A DNA stretch of 64,000 nt, taken from positions 558,001 to 622,000 of the forward strand of contig NZ_CP034593.1 of NCBI RefSeq assembly GCF_003971195.1. Direction: 5' to 3'. Below, one piece after another: positions 59,519 to 64,000 of the stretch. The position numbers and the translations under genes were made by a program. The notes beneath the pieces were generated by a model. The model was not told the DNA's origin and did no database searches. It saw only the letters and a program-made list of their open reading frames with translations. This DNA is from Flaviflexus ciconiae. GTDB lineage: Bacteria > Actinomycetota > Actinomycetes > Actinomycetales > Actinomycetaceae. The stretch's first letter is position 1. Each line of letters opens with the position of its first letter.

Positions 59519-59622
59519 GGCCGAGAGACCCTGGCCTTCGGCGACGCGCCCACGTCGGTTGCGTAAATCCGCGAAACTACGTGCTAGAACGTGCGTTCGA
59601 GACTTGGGCCACGTCCGAAATG

Positions 59623-59646
59623 CTTGCATTTAGCCAAATAAGCAAG
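59623..59646. promoter_or_regulatory. Inverted repeat upstream of sufR, candidate SufR operator
   Basis: CTTGC (59623-59627) and GCAAG (59642-59646) flank an AT-rich 14-base centre, 42 bases before the sufR start. SufR represses its own operon in related bacteria. The site is weak, so confidence is low. Confidence 0.3.
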
Positions 59647-59687
59647 GAAACTGTTGTGTAAAGATATCGAGCGGAAAGGAGGAGGTC

Positions 59688-60404
59688 ATGGCGGAAGCGC
59701 AGGAACCAGAATCCGGAACGCGGGAAACCATCCTTCAGCTCATTGTCGAGCGGGGCCCGATAACGGCCGCGAGCCTGGCGAAGATCCTTTATCTTACACC
59801 GGCTGCGGTGCGACGCCACATTGGCGTCCTGGAAGAAGATCACCTTATTGAGGTCCACGAGATTGCGGCCTCGACGAAAGCGCGGCGAGGACGGCCGGCG
59901 CGCCACTATGTGGCAACATCCGACGGTCACTCGAAGCTCGATAACGCCTATTCCGATCTAGCGTCCGAAGCCCTGGATTTCATTCGCCAGGAGATGGGCG
60001 AGGAGAAGATCGAGGCTTTTGCTAGCCGGCGTACGGACGACCTTGAGGAACGCTACGCCGCCGAACTAGAGAAGGCTGGGGATGACCCCGCGACGCGTGC
60101 GAAGGCGCTCGTCAAGAAGCTGTCAGATGATGGCTACGCGGCTTCACTGAGGGCGGTGGGACCGAGGGGATATGCGCTTCAGCTATGCCAGGGTCACTGC
60201 CCGGTGCAGGAAGTTGCCGGTCAATTCCCGGAGCTCTGCGAGGCTGAGACGCAGGCTTTCTCGAGACTGCTTGGCGTTCACGTCCAAAGACTCGCTACCC
60301 TAGCGGGCGGGGACCACGTTTGTACCACCCATATACCACTGCTGATCCCATCCCGCTCCGCGGGAACACCATCGCGTGAAAGCGCAACGGAAGGAAATCA
60401 ATGA
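59688..60404 (+). CDS. sufR: SufR-type Fe-S cluster-sensing transcriptional repressor
   Basis: The 238-residue protein has an N-terminal winged helix ([27 protein letters not shown]...[12 protein letters not shown]) and a C-terminal cluster-binding region with Cys residues in [23 protein letters not shown] (about residues 165-185) and near GDHVC (about 208). SufR senses [4Fe-4S] status and represses the suf operon when clusters are sufficient. It is the first gene of the operon with a strong AAAGGAGGT site before the ATG. Its stop overlaps the sufB start (ATGA). Confidence 0.9.
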   Translation: MAEAQEPESGTRETILQLIVERGPITAASLAKILYLTPAAVRRHIGVLEEDHLIEVHEIAASTKARRGRPARHYVATSDGHSKLDNAYSDLASEALDFIRQEMGEEKIEAFASRRTDDLEERYAAELEKAGDDPATRAKALVKKLSDDGYAASLRAVGPRGYALQLCQGHCPVQEVAGQFPELCEAETQAFSRLLGVHVQRLATLAGGDHVCTTHIPLLIPSRSAGTPSRESATEGNQ

Positions 60405-61846
60405 CACAGACACGGCCAGAAGCCGGTGTCGGCGAGCCGATGACACAGGAAGAGACCATCGCTTCGATTGGTAACTACAAGTTCGGCTGGCATGACTCTG
60501 ATGAAGCGGGTGCTAATGCACGCCGCGGTCTGAACGAGGATGTCGTTCGGAGCATCTCCGAGATGAAGGACGAGCCCGAGTGGATGCTTGAGCGCCGTCT
60601 CAAGGCACTCAAGCTGTTCGACAAGAAGCCGCTCCCCATGTGGGGTGCTGACCTGACCGATATTGACTTCGATCAGATCAAGTACTTCGTCCGCTCGACA
60701 GAGAAGCAGGCTACCTCCTGGGAAGACCTTCCCGAGGACATCAAGGAGACCTACGATCGTCTCGGTATTCCCGAGGCTGAGAAGCAGCGTCTCGTTGCGG
60801 GTGTCGCAGCTCAGTACGAGTCAGAGGTTGTCTACCACCAGATCCGTGAGGACCTTGAGCAGCAGGGTGTCATCTTCCTTGATACCGACACCGCTCTGAA
60901 GGAGCACCCCGAGCTGTTCGAAGAGTACTTCGGCACCGTTATCCCCGCGGGCGACAACAAGTTCGCTTCGCTGAACACGGCTGTGTGGTCGGGTGGCTCG
61001 TTCGTCTACGTTCCGCCGGGCGTTCACGTCGACATCCCGCTCCAGGCCTACTTCCGTATCAACACGGAAAACATGGGTCAGTTCGAGCGCACGCTCATTA
61101 TCGCCGATGAGGGCTCCTACGTTCACTACGTCGAGGGTTGCACGGCCCCGATCTACAAGTCGGACTCCCTGCACTCGGCAGTTGTTGAGATCATCGTGAA
61201 GAAGGACGCTCGCGTCCGTTACACGACGATCCAGAACTGGTCGAACAACGTCTACAACCTCGTCACCAAGCGCACGACGGTTGAAGAGGGCGGCACCATG
61301 GAGTGGATCGATGGCAACATCGGCTCCAAGGTCACCATGAAGTACCCGGCCGTCTACCTCATGGGCGAGCACGCCCGCGGTGAGACCCTGTCGATCGCGT
61401 TCGCCGGTGCCGATCAGCACCAGGACACGGGCTCGAAGATGGTCCACATGGCTCCCTACACCTCATCGTCGATCGTCTCGAAGTCGGTTGCCAGGGGTGG
61501 TGGACGCGCCTCCTACCGAGGTCTCGTCCAGGTGATGCCCGAGGCCGAGCACTCGAAGTCCACAGTTCTGTGTGACGCGCTCCTTGTCGATACGGAGTCC
61601 CGTTCCGACACGTACCCCTACGTTGACGTTCGCGTTGACGACGTCGAGATGGGCCACGAGGCCACCGTCTCGAAGGTTTCCGAGGACCAGCTGTTCTACC
61701 TCATGTCGCGCGGCATGCCCGAGGCTGAGGCCATGGCCATGATCGTTCGTGGCTTCGTTGAGCCGATCGCCCGCGAGCTACCCATGGAATACGCCCTCGA
61801 ACTTAACCGCCTCATTGAGCTTCAAATGGAAGGAGCCGTCGGCTGA
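60401..61846 (+). CDS. sufB: Fe-S cluster assembly scaffold SufB
   Basis: The 481-residue protein is the SufB subunit of the SufBCD scaffold that builds Fe-S clusters. Landmarks are the opening [33 protein letters not shown], the beta-helix core, [12 protein letters not shown] (a conserved Cys), and the C-terminal [17 protein letters not shown]. The ATG overlaps the sufR stop codon, so the two are translationally coupled. SufB works with SufD and SufC encoded downstream. Confidence 0.96.
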   Translation: MTQTRPEAGVGEPMTQEETIASIGNYKFGWHDSDEAGANARRGLNEDVVRSISEMKDEPEWMLERRLKALKLFDKKPLPMWGADLTDIDFDQIKYFVRSTEKQATSWEDLPEDIKETYDRLGIPEAEKQRLVAGVAAQYESEVVYHQIREDLEQQGVIFLDTDTALKEHPELFEEYFGTVIPAGDNKFASLNTAVWSGGSFVYVPPGVHVDIPLQAYFRINTENMGQFERTLIIADEGSYVHYVEGCTAPIYKSDSLHSAVVEIIVKKDARVRYTTIQNWSNNVYNLVTKRTTVEEGGTMEWIDGNIGSKVTMKYPAVYLMGEHARGETLSIAFAGADQHQDTGSKMVHMAPYTSSSIVSKSVARGGGRASYRGLVQVMPEAEHSKSTVLCDALLVDTESRSDTYPYVDVRVDDVEMGHEATVSKVSEDQLFYLMSRGMPEAEAMAMIVRGFVEPIARELPMEYALELNRLIELQMEGAVG

Positions 61847-61847
61847 T

Positions 61848-63032
61848 ATGACGACGAATCTGTCTACCGATCATTCGCAGGCCAAGCTGGCCACCGACGA
61901 CCCCGCGCTCAACCAGCAGGTCGTTGGCACATCCCGCGGAGATCGCGAGTCCTCGTTCGATCTCGCCGACTTCCCCGTTCCGAACGGAACCGAAGAGGAT
62001 TGGCGCTTCACCCCGATCAAGGAGCTTGCTCCCTTCTTCGCTGACAAGCTCGAGGGAACCCTCCCCGAAGTAACGGCCGAGGGCGTTGAGCTCGAGGTTG
62101 TTGATCGCGACGATGAGCGCATCGGCACCATTCAGGCACCGGGCGACCGTTCCGCGGTTGTAGCCTGGAACTCCTTCGAAAAGGCCTATGTTGTCACGGT
62201 CGCCGAAGGCGCCGAGACCGAGGGCATCGTGAAGGTGAAGGGCCAGGGTGGCGACCCGTCCTCCCTCCACTTCCACTTCGTGGCCGAGACAAACTCGAAC
62301 TCCACGATCGTGGTTGCCCACGACGGTGACGCAATGCTGTCCGAGGCCATCGAGATTGACGTCAAGGACGGCGCGCACCTGACCTTCGTGACGGTCCAGG
62401 AATGGGAAGAGGATTCGATCCACCTTTCCAACAACCGCATCCGTCTCGGTAAGGACGCCTCGATCCGCCACATCGTGGTTACGCTCGGCGGCAAGATCGT
62501 TCGCGTCACCACCGACGGCGAATACGCTGGCACGGGCGGCGACATGGAGCTGCTTGGCGCCTACTACACGGACGCTGGCCAGCACCAGGAGCACCGTCTC
62601 TTCGTCAAGCACGGAGTGCCGGACTGCCGTTCGAACGCCACCTACAAGGGTGCCCTCCAGGGCAACGACGCACACGCAGTGTGGATTGGCGACGTCCTCA
62701 TCGAGGTCGAGGCCACCGGAACCGACACGTACGAGCTGAACCGCAACCTTGTTCTGACCGAAGGTGCGAAGGCCGACTCGGTCCCGAACCTTGAGATCAA
62801 GACGGGCGAGATCGAGGGTGCAGGACACGCATCCGCGACCGGTCGTTTCGATGACGAGCAGCTGTTCTACCTCCAGGCCCGCGGAATCCCGGAGGACGTG
62901 GCGCGCCGCCTCGTCGTTCGTGGCTTCTTCGCCTCGCTCATCAACCAGATCGGCGTTCCGTCGATTCAGGAGAAGCTGATGGCCGCGATCGAGGTCGAGC
63001 TCGACCAGACAATGGCTGGCGTCGAGGCATGA
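61848..63032 (+). CDS. sufD: Fe-S cluster assembly protein SufD
   Basis: The 394-residue protein resembles SufB in its beta-helix core and pairs with it in the SufBCD complex. Landmarks are GTEEDWRFTPIKELAPF near the N-terminus, HRLFVKHGVPDCRSNATYKGAL with a conserved Cys, and RGIPEDVARRLVVRGFF near the C-terminus. The ATG at 61848 is chosen because GGAAGGAG lies upstream and an earlier in-frame ATG falls inside sufB. The stop overlaps the Rieske gene ATG. Confidence 0.95.
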   Translation: MTTNLSTDHSQAKLATDDPALNQQVVGTSRGDRESSFDLADFPVPNGTEEDWRFTPIKELAPFFADKLEGTLPEVTAEGVELEVVDRDDERIGTIQAPGDRSAVVAWNSFEKAYVVTVAEGAETEGIVKVKGQGGDPSSLHFHFVAETNSNSTIVVAHDGDAMLSEAIEIDVKDGAHLTFVTVQEWEEDSIHLSNNRIRLGKDASIRHIVVTLGGKIVRVTTDGEYAGTGGDMELLGAYYTDAGQHQEHRLFVKHGVPDCRSNATYKGALQGNDAHAVWIGDVLIEVEATGTDTYELNRNLVLTEGAKADSVPNLEIKTGEIEGAGHASATGRFDDEQLFYLQARGIPEDVARRLVVRGFFASLINQIGVPSIQEKLMAAIEVELDQTMAGVEA

Positions 63033-63352
63033 CATTTCAGGTTGCGTGCCAGGAAGCAGATGTAGATCCTGCGGACGTTATGCAGGTGACCCTTGATGGG
63101 GTTGACCTGGCGATCGCTCGAGACTCTGACGGCTCCTGGCACGCCATCTCCGATCTGTGCACGCACGGCAACGTGTCGCTCTCGGACGGTGACGTGGAAG
63201 ACGGCGGCATTGAATGCTGGAAGCACGGCTCCGTCTTCGACCTGCGGACGGGCAAACCCCGTCAGCTGCCCGCCATCCAACCTGTGTCGGTATACGCCCT
63301 GAAGCTGGAAAACGGCTCCGTCTGGGTCGATGTCGACAGTCCTCTCAACTAG
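63029..63352 (+). CDS. Rieske [2Fe-2S] ferredoxin-type protein of the suf operon
   Basis: The 107-residue protein has a single Rieske domain: CTHGNVSL (C-x-H) and CWKHGSVFDLRTG (C-x2-H) bind the [2Fe-2S] cluster. It resembles the ferredoxin component of non-heme iron oxygenases. In actinobacteria such a gene often stands between sufD and sufC. Its exact role in Fe-S assembly is unknown. The ATG overlaps sufD by four bases. Confidence 0.9.
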   Translation: MTFQVACQEADVDPADVMQVTLDGVDLAIARDSDGSWHAISDLCTHGNVSLSDGDVEDGGIECWKHGSVFDLRTGKPRQLPAIQPVSVYALKLENGSVWVDVDSPLN

Positions 63353-63389
63353 TACTTTTCACACCTTAGAAATTTAGAAAGGGACCCAC

Positions 63390-64000
63390 GTGTCCAACCT
63401 GGTAATTAAGAACCTCCACGTCTCGGTCGAGACGAACGAAGGCGACAAGCCGATCCTTCACGGCGTCGACCTCACCATCAACCCCGGCGAGATCCACGCC
63501 ATCATGGGCCCGAACGGCTCCGGCAAGTCGACCCTCGCATACGCACTCGCAGGTCACCCGAAGTACACCATCACCGAAGGTGAGGTTCTCCTCGAGGGCG
63601 AGAACATCGTCGAGATGCCGGCCGATGAGCGTGCACGCGCAGGACTGTTCCTTGCTATGCAGTACCCGGTCGAGGTTCCCGGTGTCACCGTCTCGAACTT
63701 CCTCCGCACCGCGAAGACCGCGATCGACGGCGAAGCTCCCGCGCTCCGCACCTGGGTCAGCGACCTCAAGGACTCGATGAAGGCGCTCCGCATGGATGAC
63801 GACTTCGCGCAGCGTGATCTCAACACCGGTTTCTCCGGTGGCGAGAAGAAGCGTAACGAGATCCTTCAAATGAAGCTCCTCAAGCCGAAGTTCGCTGTTC
63901 TCGACGAAACCGACTCCGGCCTGGACGTCGACGCGCTCCGCATTGTTTCCGAGGGAGTTAACTCGGTCCACGGCGAGACCAACGTCGGCATTGCTCTCAT
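63390..64000 (+). CDS. sufC: Fe-S assembly ATPase SufC, 3' end outside window
   Basis: The frame is open to the last base, so about 203 residues are seen. It is an ABC-type ATPase with Walker A GPNGSGKST near residue 42, signature FSGGEKKR near 149 and AVLDETDSGLDVDAL near 169. The DETDSGLD form (DETDSG for DEPTSG) is a SufC hallmark. SufC powers the SufBD scaffold. The GTG at 63390 has AGAAAGGGAC upstream. Confidence 0.95.
   Translation, partial: MSNLVIKNLHVSVETNEGDKPILHGVDLTINPGEIHAIMGPNGSGKSTLAYALAGHPKYTITEGEVLLEGENIVEMPADERARAGLFLAMQYPVEVPGVTVSNFLRTAKTAIDGEAPALRTWVSDLKDSMKALRMDDDFAQRDLNTGFSGGEKKRNEILQMKLLKPKFAVLDETDSGLDVDALRIVSEGVNSVHGETNVGIAL

Noticed and set aside
61812..63035. A 407-codon minus-strand ORF across sufD
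   Set aside because: Antisense to SufD, whose sequence and start are well supported; composition is that of a shadow frame.

Overview
The window is high-GC DNA from an actinobacterium. It carries mycothiol biosynthesis (mshC), the Pup/ARC ligase system, a LexA-type box in front of an imuA-imuB-dnaE2 mutasome, a SURF1/CtaA pair for an aa3-type oxidase, actinobacterial glgC/glgA, and an LPxTG surface protein. Many start codons sit 6 to 8 bases behind a TAnnnT hexamer, as expected for leaderless mRNAs. The mix (LPxTG protein, serpin, Pup genes without proteasome core genes, moderately high GC) suggests Actinomycetales, perhaps Actinomycetaceae. That placement is inference and the genus cannot be read from the sequence.

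Layout. 1-11.5 kb is housekeeping: serpin tail, ABC-F ATPase, SURF1/DUF3099, SixA phosphatase, serB with a frameshifted glgC, divergent glgA, an ABC ATPase, NfeD/SPFH membrane proteins and a SpoU methyltransferase. 11.6-16.5 kb holds a small XRE regulator, a structured leader with two micro-ORFs and a 1418-residue LPxTG protein. 16.5-26 kb holds trmL, a PEBP protein, the SOS mutasome and a three-gene UDP-glucose pyrophosphorylase operon. 26-34 kb holds tRNA-Leu(GAG), a GNAT-MazG fusion, a lipoprotein, and two secreted proteins that share a 45-residue Asp-rich repeat (one a subtilase, the other with a gamma-glutamylcyclotransferase-like domain). 34-41 kb holds an M20 peptidase and a five-gene catabolic operon (aldolase, GlpP, FGGY kinase, hydroxyacid dehydrogenase, SDR) preceded by a promoter and a leader terminator. 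41-45 kb holds a poly-Asp protein, a DASS transporter and an intact IS256-family element with an 8-bp target duplication. 45-51 kb holds an aldo/keto reductase, uppP, mshC, a MauE-like protein, a RecB-like nuclease and trmI. 51-57 kb holds arc-dop-pup-pafA with no prcBA, then a frameshifted FKBP lipoprotein. 57-64 kb holds ctaA with an ABC exporter, and the suf operon (sufR-sufB-sufD-Rieske-sufC), which runs off the end.

The most unusual parts are the GlpP operon, where an RNA-binding antiterminator is encoded behind a leader containing a plausible intrinsic terminator; the Pup cluster, where ARC lacks the C-terminal proteasome-docking tail and no core genes are present; the shared repeats of the two secreted proteins; and the leader/micro-ORF arrangement before the LPxTG gene. 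Two genes (glgC and the FKBP lipoprotein) each look broken by loss of one G in a G run, which could be sequencing error or real.
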